The notes: generated by a model from the letters alone, not told the origin. 64,000 bases of DNA from Pseudoalteromonas aurantia 208 (GCF_014858725.1 NZ_AQGV01000015.1:1178001-1242000); one strand, 5' to 3'. Numbered from the stretch's first letter, positions 46,538 through 55,131 are shown. Made by a program: numbers and translations.

Positions 46538-46730
46538 AACCTCAGCTCTGGATAAGCGAATTTGCCCAATAAAGCTATTTTTCTCACTCTCGGCGTTGCT
46601 TTCATTTGTAATAGCCAGCTATTACTGCATAAAAGCGTCTTGGTATTGAACAAAATACCATCATTGGATTGTACGTAAGTTTATTTTCAAAACATTTTCT
46701 ATTCCAAAACCCTTATCCAAACCTGAAGTT
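46538..46730. mobile_element. 193-bp MITE-like element, copy 1
   Basis: The element runs from AACCTCAGCTCTGGATAAG to CTTATCCAAACCTGAAGTT, which are imperfect terminal inverted repeats (16 of 19). It is flanked by the direct repeat AAAT at 46534-46537 and 46731-46734, a 4-bp target duplication. It has no coding capacity. Two internal hairpins lie at 46608-46625 and 46641-46660. The second copy, of the same length and without indels, is at 54931-55123. It is non-autonomous and would need a transposase encoded elsewhere. Confidence 0.85.
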
Positions 46731-46804
46731 AAATAGAAAGTCATGAATAGGCTCCGAAGCAAGCTTTTAGTTTAGTGAAAGCACGGCTGCTTATTGACCA
46801 AAGG

Positions 46805-47284
46805 CTAACGGCTCAATAATAACGAAGAATTTATCGGGATGAAGTCGTCACACGATTCAATGAGTAAATTTGCGGTTAACTTGGTCGCGCCATAAACGGT
46901 GCTTTTGATTTGATATTGATTACGTAAATGTGCGAGTAAAATGGCAAAGTCGCCATCACCAGATAACAGTATGATTTCATCAACTTTTTTAGCCGCCTCC
47001 ATCATATCAATGGTAATACCCACATCCCAATCTCCTTTTTTTGAACCATCTTGTCGTTGAATATAGGGCTTAAGCTTCACCTCAAAACCAATTGCTCGTA
47101 AAATATTTTGAAATTGAGTTTGTTTATCGTCGCCTTTGTAGGTTGCATAGGCATAGGCGTATTCAATTTGACCAAACTCTTTCGCTTGTGCCCAAAACGC
47201 ATTGTAATCAAAGTTGCCACCTAAAGATTGTCTACAGGTGTAATAGATATTTTGAACATCGACAAAAATTGCGATCTTTTTCAT
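46805..47284 (-). CDS. NYN-domain (LabA-like) protein, putative ribonuclease
   Basis: A 159-residue protein with the NYN/PIN-like nuclease pattern: 'IAIFVDVQNIYYTCR' (Asp9, Asn12), 'KKGDWDVGITIDMM' and 'EIILLSGDGDFAILLAHLR', in which the conserved acidic residues would bind a metal ion. The family includes LabA and YacP-like RNases that act on RNA; the target is unknown. It stands alone, 74 bases from the MITE copy. Confidence 0.88.
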   Translation of the reverse strand: MKKIAIFVDVQNIYYTCRQSLGGNFDYNAFWAQAKEFGQIEYAYAYATYKGDDKQTQFQNILRAIGFEVKLKPYIQRQDGSKKGDWDVGITIDMMEAAKKVDEIILLSGDGDFAILLAHLRNQYQIKSTVYGATKLTANLLIESCDDFIPINSSLLLSR

Positions 47285-47591
47285 GGCTAAGCCTAAGTGG
47301 TTATTCTTTTAGAATCGGTACCTTATAGTATTAGAAGTTATTTGTCATTGATACGATAAACTTGTACCGAATAAGATTATAAGCTACGGTGTTGGTAGAC
47401 AAGGCAATTCTTTTGGGCTGGTATGCGGTGGCATTTTTACAATGTTACGACCGCATTAATGTGGAATAACGACACGAAAACGGACCCGTTTAGTGTAAAT
47501 GTTAAATTGGCCGCTGTAAGCATATTGCAAAGGCTTTGAAAAAGCGCATATATTTGGCGACCAATGCCGCCAAAATAAGGCTGATCACGCA
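47285..47591. other. Intergenic region between the NYN gene and the chemoreceptor gene
   Basis: No supported gene. It holds a TTTGGCG/CGCCAAA stem (47553-47574) close to the chemoreceptor stop without a T-run, which could be a weak mRNA-end hairpin. It should also contain the promoter of the NYN gene. Confidence 0.4.
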
Positions 47592-49226
47592 CTACACTTT
47601 AAATTCACTGACCAGATGATTTAACTGATGCGACATTTCGCTTAAGTTGTGGCTTGAGGCCTTTGTATGCTCCGCCCCAGTTTCTGTTTGACTCGCAACA
47701 AGGGCGATACCACTCATCCTATTGGCAATATCACTGGTATTTTGCGTTTGAACTTGGGCAGAGTTAGCAATTTTAATATTTATTTCACTCAATGATTTCA
47801 CTGCTGAGTCAATTCTTTTTAGTGTGTCGTTACATCTAGAGCCTGTTTCTAACCCTTGTTCAGTTGCACGTTTGCAAGTTAACATTTCGGTTACGGTGGC
47901 GGCGACGCCTTGATGGAGCTTAGCAATTATATTTTGAATATCATCCGTTGATTGTTGGGTGCGCATGGCCAATGTTCTAACTTCGTCAGCAACGACAGCG
48001 AACCCACAGCCTTGTTCACCGGCTCTGGCGGCTTCTATTGCGGCGTTTAAAGCGAGCAAGTTGGTTTGTTCTGCCACTTTATTTATCACATCGAGCACGG
48101 CGCCGATTTCAGTCGATGATTGCTGTAAATCGATAACCACTTTTTCTGCTTGAGATACGCTTTCTGCCACTTTTTCGATAGCAGCCATATTTGATTGCAA
48201 ATGTTCAATGCCTTGTTCGGTAAGTTGCGACGATTGTTGAGCGGTTTTTAAAGCATGCTGTGTTTGTAAAAATACCGACTCTGATGATGCGCTTAGCGCC
48301 GATATTTTATTTTGTACAGATTCAGTATCGGTATTTTGTTGTTTAATACCGGTTTGAATTTGATTTGTCACACACGCAAGTTCTTCAGCCTGAGAGGCGA
48401 GTGAATGGGTATTACCGTTAATATTGTTGAGTACATCACGAAAGTGTTGATTCATGCTGTTGAAGGTAAGAGCCATAATCGTTAGTTCATCATTACCTTG
48501 GCTTTTTAATTGAATGGTGAGATCTTTATTTTGGGTGATTTGTCCCATAGTGCGGGTGAGTTTTGTCAGTGGTTTGGTGATGTTTCTGGCAATAACATGT
48601 GAAAGCAATACGAGTAAGCCGATATAAAACACTGTTTCAATGACTATTTGGACTAGGATGTCTTGATAAGCTTGGTGAACATCAGCCAAATATATACCGG
48701 TGCCAATGGCCCAATTCCAGTGACTTAAGCGGTAAATATACGATGTTTTACTTTCTTGCTCTGTCGATCCAGGTTTTGGCCACAGGTATTGAACGAACCC
48801 TTGGTGTTGGAATTTTGCTTTTGCCACAAAGTCTGTAAATGCAGATGAAATGAATGCCTGCGGGTGCAAAGTCATAGATTGGGCGTTTAGTTTTGGTTTA
48901 ATAGGGTGTGTGATCATATTCCCCTCTAAATCAAACATGAAAAAGTAACCTGACTGGCCGTATCTGGTTGAGTTAATTAGGTGTTTGGCTTGGCGTTTTT
49001 GCTGTTCCTCATTGAGTTCATGGTTGAGCTTTATCGCGTTAATTTGAGAATTCAAAGTCCCAACCAAATTTTGAGCTTGTATTTTTCTTTCGGCGATCAT
49101 GGTTGCCTCAAGTTTATTCGCTGAGGTAAGTTGAATTCCAATGATGATAATACTTGCGAGTATGATGCTGAGTCTTAGCTTATTTGCCACACTTAATTGG
49201 CCCAAAAGGTGATTTACTTTTAACAT
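47592..49226 (-). CDS. Methyl-accepting chemotaxis protein with a Cache-type sensor domain
   Basis: A 544-residue chemoreceptor. The first membrane helix (about 17-35) is followed by a periplasmic single-Cache domain (about 40-185; 'YGQSGYFFMFDLEGNMITHP' and 'SHWNWAIGTGIYLADV'). The second helix (about 190-210) precedes a HAMP domain ('TKPLTKLTRTMGQITQNKDL') and a long coiled-coil signalling domain. Its hairpin tip is 'LLALNAAIEAARAGEQGCGF' then 'AVVADEVRTLAMRTQQS'. Such sensors usually bind small carboxylates. No che genes are nearby, so it feeds the cell's main chemotaxis array. Confidence 0.95.
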   Translation of the reverse strand: MLKVNHLLGQLSVANKLRLSIILASIIIIGIQLTSANKLEATMIAERKIQAQNLVGTLNSQINAIKLNHELNEEQQKRQAKHLINSTRYGQSGYFFMFDLEGNMITHPIKPKLNAQSMTLHPQAFISSAFTDFVAKAKFQHQGFVQYLWPKPGSTEQESKTSYIYRLSHWNWAIGTGIYLADVHQAYQDILVQIVIETVFYIGLLVLLSHVIARNITKPLTKLTRTMGQITQNKDLTIQLKSQGNDELTIMALTFNSMNQHFRDVLNNINGNTHSLASQAEELACVTNQIQTGIKQQNTDTESVQNKISALSASSESVFLQTQHALKTAQQSSQLTEQGIEHLQSNMAAIEKVAESVSQAEKVVIDLQQSSTEIGAVLDVINKVAEQTNLLALNAAIEAARAGEQGCGFAVVADEVRTLAMRTQQSTDDIQNIIAKLHQGVAATVTEMLTCKRATEQGLETGSRCNDTLKRIDSAVKSLSEINIKIANSAQVQTQNTSDIANRMSGIALVASQTETGAEHTKASSHNLSEMSHQLNHLVSEFKV

Positions 49227-49312
49227 GATTTACCTTCAACTGATTGAGATTTGATAGCTAATTGAAACAGCGTTGTCATTTTGGGGCGCAAGTGTACCCT
49301 TTGGAGGTAATA

Positions 49313-49429
49313 ATGAAAGAGGGAACTGAGCCGTTGTTAAGTTTCCACACGGTTAAAGGTAACTATGTTATTGATAATAAATCTCATTATTCACATTATT
49401 CACATTATTCAAATTGTGAAAGTATGTAA
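49313..49429 (+). CDS. Possible 38-residue small protein with His-Tyr-Ser repeats
   Basis: ATG 49313 is preceded by GGAGG at 49303-49307 with 5-base spacing, an excellent ribosome-binding site. The frame reads 'MKEGTEPLLSFHTVKGNYVI' and then 'DNKSHYSHYSHYSNCESM'. The three HYS units come from the perfect 9-bp direct repeats at 49385-49411. There is no signal peptide or membrane segment. It could be a small protein, a leader peptide or a chance frame; it lies in the 570-base gap between two minus-strand genes. Confidence 0.4.
   Translation: MKEGTEPLLSFHTVKGNYVIDNKSHYSHYSHYSNCESM
49385..49411 (+). repeat. Three perfect tandem copies of a 9-bp repeat
   Basis: CATTATTCA is repeated three times without error. 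The 9-bp period keeps the reading frame of the small ORF at 49313, in which each copy encodes His-Tyr-Ser. Such repeats can change copy number by slippage. Confidence 0.9.
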
Positions 49430-49796
49430 ATGGGGAGCATGCTTTACAATAAGAGTTAAGTTTAATAGTGATAAAGGATGGTTTTATGTTTGATTAACAA
49501 CCTGTAATTAAGTGAAGGTATGTTTACCTTGAGCCGATTTTAGTGGGGAAAGTTAGTTTTTTATACTTTATATCTTAATGTTAGGTATTAGCATGTTGTG
49601 TACTCATAATTGGAGATATATAAATATGCTCTACTCAATACAATACTTTATGGTTGGTTCTTTACGTTGTAAAAAAGTATAGAACAATGCTGCATAGTGA
49701 TACAACATTGTTTTAAATTCAACATTTGAACCGTAAAAATGATAGGGAGTAAGCTCGTCACTGAATTTATTGATAGCAGTGTATCGGATTTCTACC
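49430..49796. other. AT-rich intergenic region
   Basis: I see no further gene, strong hairpin or recognised site between the small ORF and the DsbB-like gene. Confidence 0.5.
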
Positions 49797-50213
49797 CTAG
49801 TGGTTTAAGGGGGGGTTAATATTTATTTCGAGATTGATGATGAGTAAAACCAGCCCGGTAATTAAAAACATCGCACAACCAGATAAGAGAAAGGGATCGA
49901 TGAGTACGTTGTTGTTAAATTCAAATGTTCCTGCTGAGATTTTCTTCCAGCCCATGAAGTGTTGATTGGCTGCAACGACAGCGCCGAACAATCCAATGAC
50001 AATAGCAATATATTTGACCATCCAGTGGTATACAAATGGGAGTATAAGTATGATCCCGAGTATCCCAATTACTGTTCTTTGCACCCGACAATATGGGCAA
50101 ACATACACCGCGCCCATTAACTCTACCAACCATGCAGTTATACTAATTAATATCGCGATAACAGCAACTATTTTTCGATTGTTCGTATACGTATTTAAAT
50201 CAAGTAATCCCAT
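49797..50213 (-). CDS. DsbB-like four-helix membrane protein
   Basis: A 138-residue protein with four hydrophobic helices and the DsbB-style motif 'YVCPYCRVQRTVIG' after the first helix (CxxC followed by a conserved Arg). The second half has 'AANQHFMGW' and a single Cys in 'LLSGCAMF'. True DsbB has a second periplasmic Cys pair, absent here, so it may be a DsbB/VKOR-like variant or a protein with another redox role. 'AGGGAA' precedes the ATG. A Zur-like palindrome lies 53 bases upstream. Confidence 0.65.
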   Translation of the reverse strand: MGLLDLNTYTNNRKIVAVIAILISITAWLVELMGAVYVCPYCRVQRTVIGILGIILILPFVYHWMVKYIAIVIGLFGAVVAANQHFMGWKKISAGTFEFNNNVLIDPFLLSGCAMFLITGLVLLIINLEININPPLNH

Positions 50214-50265
50214 GCGTTCCCTAATAATTATATTTAAAAGTTAAAAGTAAAGTTATTTCTTATAG

Positions 50266-50280
50266 TGTTATGGTATAACA
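50266..50280 (-). promoter_or_regulatory. Zur-like palindrome upstream of the DsbB-like gene
   Basis: TGTTATGGTATAACA is a perfect 6-bp inverted repeat around GGT and matches the Zur core TGTTATANTATAACA at 14 of 15 positions, better than the box at rpmE2. The flanking GAAA/TTTC of the full consensus is missing. It could also be an ordinary AT-rich promoter element. Confidence 0.45.
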
Positions 50281-50285
50281 TATCC

Positions 50286-50302
50286 ACCTTTGATGCAAAG
50301 GT
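50286..50302. promoter_or_regulatory. Short palindrome upstream of the DsbB-like gene
   Basis: ACCTTTG and CAAAGGT form a 7-bp inverted repeat around ATG, 73-89 bases before the DsbB-like start. GATGCAAAGG is repeated directly at about 50314. It is a possible protein-binding site of unknown owner. Confidence 0.3.
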
Positions 50303-50516
50303 TTGAGGTAATGGATGCAAAGGGGGCTGGTTGGCCTGGGCGGTTCTTATGAAGCGCGGCATAATTTATTCGCTGATAAGGTGCTAAAGTGCCGCACAGA
50401 GAATTAACATGGCACACCGTCATTGAGAAATACGAATAAGGTACATAAGTGAGCAGGCAACCACAGCATATAAATTGAGGTCGCGAAAACCCCTAGTTTT
50501 TCGTGCTTAGGATAAA
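50303..50516. other. Intergenic region between zapE and the DsbB-like gene
   Basis: No gene supported. Near zapE an imperfect stem CGAAAAC/GTTTTTCG (about 50484-50503) may act as a weak zapE terminator. Confidence 0.35.
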
Positions 50517-51614
50517 TTATTGCATTAAACGCTCGGTGATAGACCAATTTTGCATTTCGACCAAACGGCTTTTAGTTCGTTCAAATTCAAATGCTAACTG
50601 TTTACCGACGTACAACAACTGAAGCTCTACGGCACAATGCATGACAACTAAGCAGCGTTGGTCATAATATTCATCCACTAAGGCAATGAATCTTCGAGCT
50701 TCATCGTCAAGTTGGTGGCTTTGCACCGACTGTTGTGCTCGTTTATAGCCATCTTCAATACCTTGTACGGTATGTTTATCGTCAGCTAATACACCCATTT
50801 GTGGTACGTTCTTAACAAATATAACTGGATAATTTTGTGCGAGGTACATGTAGTCAGCTGTAGCCCTTGGCGCAGAACAAAGCTGCATAAAATCAAAGGC
50901 AATTAGATTACTGGTGCAACATAGCGTTGCTACTTGTCGATTGCAAATATCAATATTGAACACCTGTTTGAATGAGGTGCTGTGCTGGCGTGCATTTTTA
51001 AGCGCGTCATCGAATGGCCTAGGATCTTCGATAAAGATATAATTCGGATCAAACCCATGGTTAAACCTGTGGTCGATATGACCATGTACACTCATTAATT
51101 CACAGTGTTGCTTTAGTAGTTCAATGGTCGGCAGGAAGCGGTCTCGTTGTAAGCCATTTCGGTATAGTTGATCTGGCTGACAATTTGATGTAGTGACTAA
51201 TACTAGGCCATTTTTAAACAAATGTTCAAATAGTCTGGCCATGATCATGGCGTCTCCAATATCAGAGACAAAAAACTCGTCAAAGCAGAGTACCTTGGTT
51301 TTGTTGGCCCAAGTATCTGCAATTAATTGCAATGGGTTGGCAGCCCCTTGTAGTTGATTTAGCTCTTTATGGACTAAAGCCATAAAATGATGAAAGTGTA
51401 AACGCTGTTTTGGAATGTTATCTAACGTACTAAAAAACAGGTCCATTAGCATGCTTTTTCCACGGCCAACCGGACCATATAAATAAGCGCCACTACAAGG
51501 CTTTTGATTAACAAGTTTTTCTTGTAAGCGAGTTAAATAATTTAGGGCGTGCTGTTGTGCAACGTCGTTAATGAGTTTGCCTGATTGAATTTGTGCCTGG
51601 TATTGTTGCAGCAT
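50517..51614 (-). CDS. zapE: ZapE/AFG1-family cell-division ATPase
   Basis: A 365-residue P-loop ATPase with Walker A 'YGPVGRGKSMLMDLFF' (residues 47-54 core), Walker B 'VLCFDEFFVSDIGDAMIMAR' and sensor 'LVTTSNCQPDQLYRNGLQRD'. These are all specific to the ZapE/AFG1 family. ZapE joins the division ring late and affects Z-ring stability. Length is typical. Confidence 0.94.
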   Translation of the reverse strand: MLQQYQAQIQSGKLINDVAQQHALNYLTRLQEKLVNQKPCSGAYLYGPVGRGKSMLMDLFFSTLDNIPKQRLHFHHFMALVHKELNQLQGAANPLQLIADTWANKTKVLCFDEFFVSDIGDAMIMARLFEHLFKNGLVLVTTSNCQPDQLYRNGLQRDRFLPTIELLKQHCELMSVHGHIDHRFNHGFDPNYIFIEDPRPFDDALKNARQHSTSFKQVFNIDICNRQVATLCCTSNLIAFDFMQLCSAPRATADYMYLAQNYPVIFVKNVPQMGVLADDKHTVQGIEDGYKRAQQSVQSHQLDDEARRFIALVDEYYDQRCLVVMHCAVELQLLYVGKQLAFEFERTKSRLVEMQNWSITERLMQ

Positions 51615-51707
51615 TGAGTAGTCTGTAAAATTATTTGTCAGTATTAGAGCATATTCATAGGTATTAACCTAGATGCTTAAGGTTTGAAGTTTTGATAAGG
51701 AGGTTAT

Positions 51708-52304
51708 ATGTCAGCTATCTACAGCCATATGCGCAATGAAATGGACGCTTTTTCTTCGTTAAGTGATGAAACTTGGCAACGATTTTTATCTTTTTGCCGG
51801 GTGATCACCAAAAGTAAGGGCGAACATTTATACCCGTTTTCTCAAATGCCAACCAGTTATTGTTTTCTGCACAAAGGCGTTGCAAGACTCTACGCATGTG
51901 ATGACTTAGGCCAAGAGTATAACAAGCGTTTTTTTATTGAAGGGCAGTTTCCAGGAGTTATGAGTGCGCTACATTTGGGCAAAGCAACTGATCAGGGGGT
52001 TGAGTGTTTAACAGACTGTGAACTCGTGGAAGTTGACTTTCACCGTTATCGCACCTACTTATTTACTAGCAATGAACTGATGGCATTTCAAATTAAATAT
52101 CTAGAAGCCAATTGGCTATTAGATAAAGACCAGAGGGAAATTTTACTTGTACAACAAGATGCCACTGCGCGTTACCTGTTATTTTTACAGCAATGGCCCA
52201 CACTTACCAATCGTATTGCCCAGTACCATGTTGCCTCACATCTTGGCATTTCTGCAACACAATTAAGCCGTATTCGAAAGTCATTAAATTTTGTTGAAAA
52301 TTAG
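51708..52304 (+). CDS. Crp/Fnr-family transcriptional regulator
   Basis: A 198-residue protein behind a strong 'AAGGAGG' site. Residues 10-120 form the cyclic-nucleotide-binding-like beta barrel ('GVARLYACDDLGQEYNKRFF' and 'EGQFPGVMSALHLG'). The C-terminus carries a winged helix ('HVASHLGISATQLSRIRKSL'). No Cys cluster for an iron-sulfur sensor is visible, so it is not an Fnr-type oxygen sensor. It precedes a nitroreductase, a YdcZ transporter and an acetyltransferase on the same strand and may control them. Confidence 0.9.
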   Translation: MSAIYSHMRNEMDAFSSLSDETWQRFLSFCRVITKSKGEHLYPFSQMPTSYCFLHKGVARLYACDDLGQEYNKRFFIEGQFPGVMSALHLGKATDQGVECLTDCELVEVDFHRYRTYLFTSNELMAFQIKYLEANWLLDKDQREILLVQQDATARYLLFLQQWPTLTNRIAQYHVASHLGISATQLSRIRKSLNFVEN

Positions 52305-52386
52305 TCGAGGTATTTACATAGGTAAATGAAGTAAGCGTGGCCTATCCATACAATGAATCCACATTAAATGATTGAGGATAATTGTA

Positions 52387-53031
52387 ATGACTTGCTACCC
52401 TGATATTTCTACTTATTTAAACTGGCGGTATGCGGTGCGTCAGTTTTCAGATAAAAAAGTGTCTCAACAGTGTCTGGATCAGTTGCTTACGATGACGGGT
52501 TTAAGTGCGTCTTCTTATGGACTACAGCCTTATAAAATTATCGTGATTGAAAACCCCGCATTAAAGAAAAAATTGGTTGCTCATAGCTGTGGGAAAGAAA
52601 AAGTTTCTACTAACAGTCACCTATTGATATTTGCTGCGGATATGTCTGATATACGCACTATGATACAACACTATTTCTCTGTGTTTTCACACGTCAGTAC
52701 AATACCAGCGCCGAAAATGAAGGCAATGGAAGAAAATATGCGTGATGCACTGACCGCAATGACGACTGAACAACAATTTCATTGGGCAAGTCAGCAGGTA
52801 AATATTGCGTTGGGGACATTCCTTGTATCGGCTGCAAGTTTGGGGGTCGATAGCTGTCCAGTTGGGGGCATTGACACAAAAGCGTATGACGATGTTTTAA
52901 AATTAGGTGAGCAGCACCTTAAAACAGTACTTGCGTGCCCGATAGGTTACCGCCATAGAAACGATCAAAGTGCTGATGCAGTAAAGGTAAGAAAGCTATT
53001 GAGTGAGCTGGTGCTCAATATTACATCATGA
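52387..53031 (+). CDS. Nitroreductase-family NAD(P)H-dependent oxidoreductase
   Basis: ATG 52387 with 'TTGAGGA' before it gives 214 residues. The FMN-binding flavin-reductase pattern is seen in 'NWRYAVRQFSDKKVSQQCLD', 'SASSYGLQPYKIIVI' and 'GVDSCPVGGIDTKAY', close to NfsB/DrgA-type enzymes. It reduces nitro compounds, quinones or other acceptors with NAD(P)H; the natural substrate is unknown. Its stop overlaps the start of the next gene (ATGATG), so it is co-translated with the YdcZ protein. Confidence 0.9.
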   Translation: MTCYPDISTYLNWRYAVRQFSDKKVSQQCLDQLLTMTGLSASSYGLQPYKIIVIENPALKKKLVAHSCGKEKVSTNSHLLIFAADMSDIRTMIQHYFSVFSHVSTIPAPKMKAMEENMRDALTAMTTEQQFHWASQQVNIALGTFLVSAASLGVDSCPVGGIDTKAYDDVLKLGEQHLKTVLACPIGYRHRNDQSADAVKVRKLLSELVLNITS

Positions 53032-53480
53032 TGTATGTTTTACTTGCGTGCATTGCTGGTGCGGCGATTGCTTTTCAGGCCAGTATTAACGCGCAACTTG
53101 GTGTTTTGCTCAAAAGCCCAATATTGGCAACCACCACGGCTTTTTTTGTCAGTGGATGCTACGCAATGGTGGTTTATCTCTCAACTGAACGACCTGTAAT
53201 CGACCTGCAAACTGCAACAAAAGTGCCTTGGTATTTATGGACGGTGGGCGGGCTGTTTAGTGTGATTGGTGTTGGCTTAAGTTACTATTTAATACCAAAA
53301 ATGGGTATTGGAAATCTGATGTCTTTGGTTTTAACTGGGCAACTATTAATGGCCATGATGATTAATCATTTTGGGTGGTTCCATACAGAACCCCTACCAA
53401 TAACAACCACAAAAGTATTGGGGATCCTAGCTTTGCTAGTGGGGATTTATTTAGTTAATAAAGGGAAAGGGTATGCGTAA
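53028..53480 (+). CDS. YdcZ/DUF606-family membrane transporter
   Basis: A 150-residue protein with five hydrophobic helices, beginning 'MMYVLLACIAGAAIAFQASI' followed by 'NAQLG', the signature of the DMT_YdcZ family. Pro-Trp in 'VPWYLWTVGGLFSVIGVGLS' and 'MGIGNLMSLVLTGQLLMAMM' are conserved. It overlaps the genes on both sides by 4-8 bases. Substrate unknown; members of the drug/metabolite exporter superfamily. Confidence 0.9.
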   Translation: MMYVLLACIAGAAIAFQASINAQLGVLLKSPILATTTAFFVSGCYAMVVYLSTERPVIDLQTATKVPWYLWTVGGLFSVIGVGLSYYLIPKMGIGNLMSLVLTGQLLMAMMINHFGWFHTEPLPITTTKVLGILALLVGIYLVNKGKGYA

Positions 53481-54156
53481 TTTTTATCTTAAAGAAAACA
53501 TTCAAAATTTACTGTCATTGTGGCATTGCTATGGTGATGTATCAAAACACCAAAACTTGCGTATTCATGGTCAGTGGCCTCATAAAGTGTGGCATGAGCC
53601 ACTGCTCTTTGATGAACCGGCTAATGTGATCAGGGGATATAAGCGTGATAAACCGCGAGAAAAAAAGGGGGTTGGTTTTGATACTAAAAGAAAGCCAGAC
53701 TCAGATGCGGTATCTGCGTTGGTGGTAATGCATAAATTACTTTTAGGCGATGTTGATATTGGCGATGATAACACGATAAAGACCCTATCAAGTGAGAGTG
53801 AGCTAGATCTATGGTTGTCTCTAGGCTGTGCTGGGTTTGGCTATAAAATTGATAAAGCACCAATTGCAAGGGCGTTTATTGATAGCCGTTCTAAGTTTTA
53901 TTTTATTCTAAACGAAGGTGAGCCGGTGGGGACTGTATTAACTTGGGCTCAAGGGCATGATGTAGGCATACATCAAATGACGATTACACAAGCGGGCCGA
54001 GGTCGGGGGCTGGCAGGTAAGGCGCTATTACAGCTGGAAAAGCAAGCAAGGGGGAATAGCGCTAAGTCTATGTCATTACAGGCATCAAAAAAGGGGCTAA
54101 AAATTTATGAAAGTCTTGGTTTTGTGCCCCTAGGGTTTCTATCAAGTTATTTGTAG
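53473..54156 (+). CDS. GNAT-family N-acetyltransferase
   Basis: A 227-residue protein. The last 90 residues contain the acetyl-CoA site: 'EPVGTVLTWAQGHDVGIHQM' then 'QAGRGRGLAGKALLQLEKQA' (the R/Q-x-x-G-x-G/A loop) and 'KKGLKIYESLGFVPLGFL'. The first 120 residues include 'HGQWPHKVWHEPLLFDEPAN', which has no known name to me. Substrate unknown. Last gene of the Crp/Fnr cluster; its stop overlaps the convergent GST gene by 10 bases. Confidence 0.88.
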   Translation: MRNFYLKENIQNLLSLWHCYGDVSKHQNLRIHGQWPHKVWHEPLLFDEPANVIRGYKRDKPREKKGVGFDTKRKPDSDAVSALVVMHKLLLGDVDIGDDNTIKTLSSESELDLWLSLGCAGFGYKIDKAPIARAFIDSRSKFYFILNEGEPVGTVLTWAQGHDVGIHQMTITQAGRGRGLAGKALLQLEKQARGNSAKSMSLQASKKGLKIYESLGFVPLGFLSSYL

Positions 54157-54782
54157 ATAGTGAGGTCGGTCTCTTCAAACTCACAGACGCTCTTTATAGC
54201 TGGGTGTTTTGCTAGGCGTTTTAAGTAACGGTTTAAGTTTGCAAAACTTAAAGGAGGCTTAGTTATCTCGTCTGCCCATATGCATAACATAAACATGTAA
54301 CAGTCACATACAGTGAATTGGTCATTAATGAGATAATCACTTTCGCCAATTTTATGGTCTAAAATGGCTAAAGCATCACTGATCCGGGTTTGTTGTGTTT
54401 TTATTATATCGTCATACATAATGGCATTTTGTGTATGGCGTTCGGGGTAGAAGTACACCATTAATTCATTCTGAAGTGTACCGGTTAAATACATGAGCCA
54501 CTGATAAAACTCCGCTTTGGCTTTAGGGCCTTCAGGGATCAAGTGCTTTTCTGGGTGCTTTTCGCATAAGTACAGGCATATTGCTGCACTTTCACATAAT
54601 ACAAAGTCATCATCTACTAAGGTGGGTATTCGCCCTGTTGGATTCAAGCGTAGGTATTGTGCCGATTTTTGTGCAACTTTTTTTCTGTCAACGAGCTCAA
54701 GCTGAAATGGTACATCTAAAGCTTTTAAAACAAAGTGAGGGGCAAGACTGGCATTACGAGGATAATAAAAAAGTGTATACAT
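54147..54782 (-). CDS. Glutathione S-transferase family protein
   Basis: A 211-residue protein. The thioredoxin-like N-terminal domain (1-78) has 'LFYYPRNASLAPHFVLKALD', 'LNPTGRIPTLVDDDFVLCES' (cis-Pro loop and Ser for glutathione) and 'AICLYLCEKHP'. An all-helical domain follows with 'YLINDQFTVCDCYMFMLC' (N-capping box and hydrophobic staple). It conjugates or reduces electrophiles with glutathione; the specific substrate is unknown. Confidence 0.92.
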   Translation of the reverse strand: MYTLFYYPRNASLAPHFVLKALDVPFQLELVDRKKVAQKSAQYLRLNPTGRIPTLVDDDFVLCESAAICLYLCEKHPEKHLIPEGPKAKAEFYQWLMYLTGTLQNELMVYFYPERHTQNAIMYDDIIKTQQTRISDALAILDHKIGESDYLINDQFTVCDCYMFMLCIWADEITKPPLSFANLNRYLKRLAKHPAIKSVCEFEETDLTIYK

Positions 54783-54930
54783 AAATTACCTTTGTGATTT
54801 GTTTAAGCGTTTCATACGAAACCTAAGCTCCTTTTTGGCAATTTCTAACTTTCAACTTTAGGCTAGCAATTACCATTTAACAAATAATTACGTTCTCCTT
54901 CACGCTTTTTGTATCAACAACTATGTACTT

Positions 54931-55123
54931 AACCTCAGCTCTGGATAAGCGAATCTGCTCAATAAAGCTATTTTTCTCACTCTTGGCGTTGCTTTCATTT
55001 GTAATAGCCCGCTATTACTGGATAGAAGCGCCTTGATATTGAACAAAATATCATCATTGGAGTGTACGTAAGTTGGTTTTCAAAACATTTTCTATTCCAA
55101 AACCCTTATCCAAACCTGAGGTT
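54931..55123. mobile_element. 193-bp MITE-like element, copy 2
   Basis: The same length and ends as the copy at 46538-46730; its terminal inverted repeats match at 17 of 19 positions and are flanked by ACTT at 54927-54930 and 55124-55127. The internal hairpins lie at 55001-55018 and 55034-55053; in the second one a G-C pair of copy 1 is an A-T pair here. It sits between the GST gene and the AbgT terminator. Confidence 0.85.
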
Positions 55124-55131
55124 ACTTAAAT

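Noticed and set aside
47430-47600. Minus-strand frame of about 50 codons before the end of the chemoreceptor gene
   Set aside because: Starts in the chemoreceptor 3' end without a ribosome-binding site; no recognisable sequence.
49385-49411. Tandem repeat considered as a CRISPR-like array or iteron origin
   Set aside because: Only three 9-bp units without spacers, and no rep or cas gene near.
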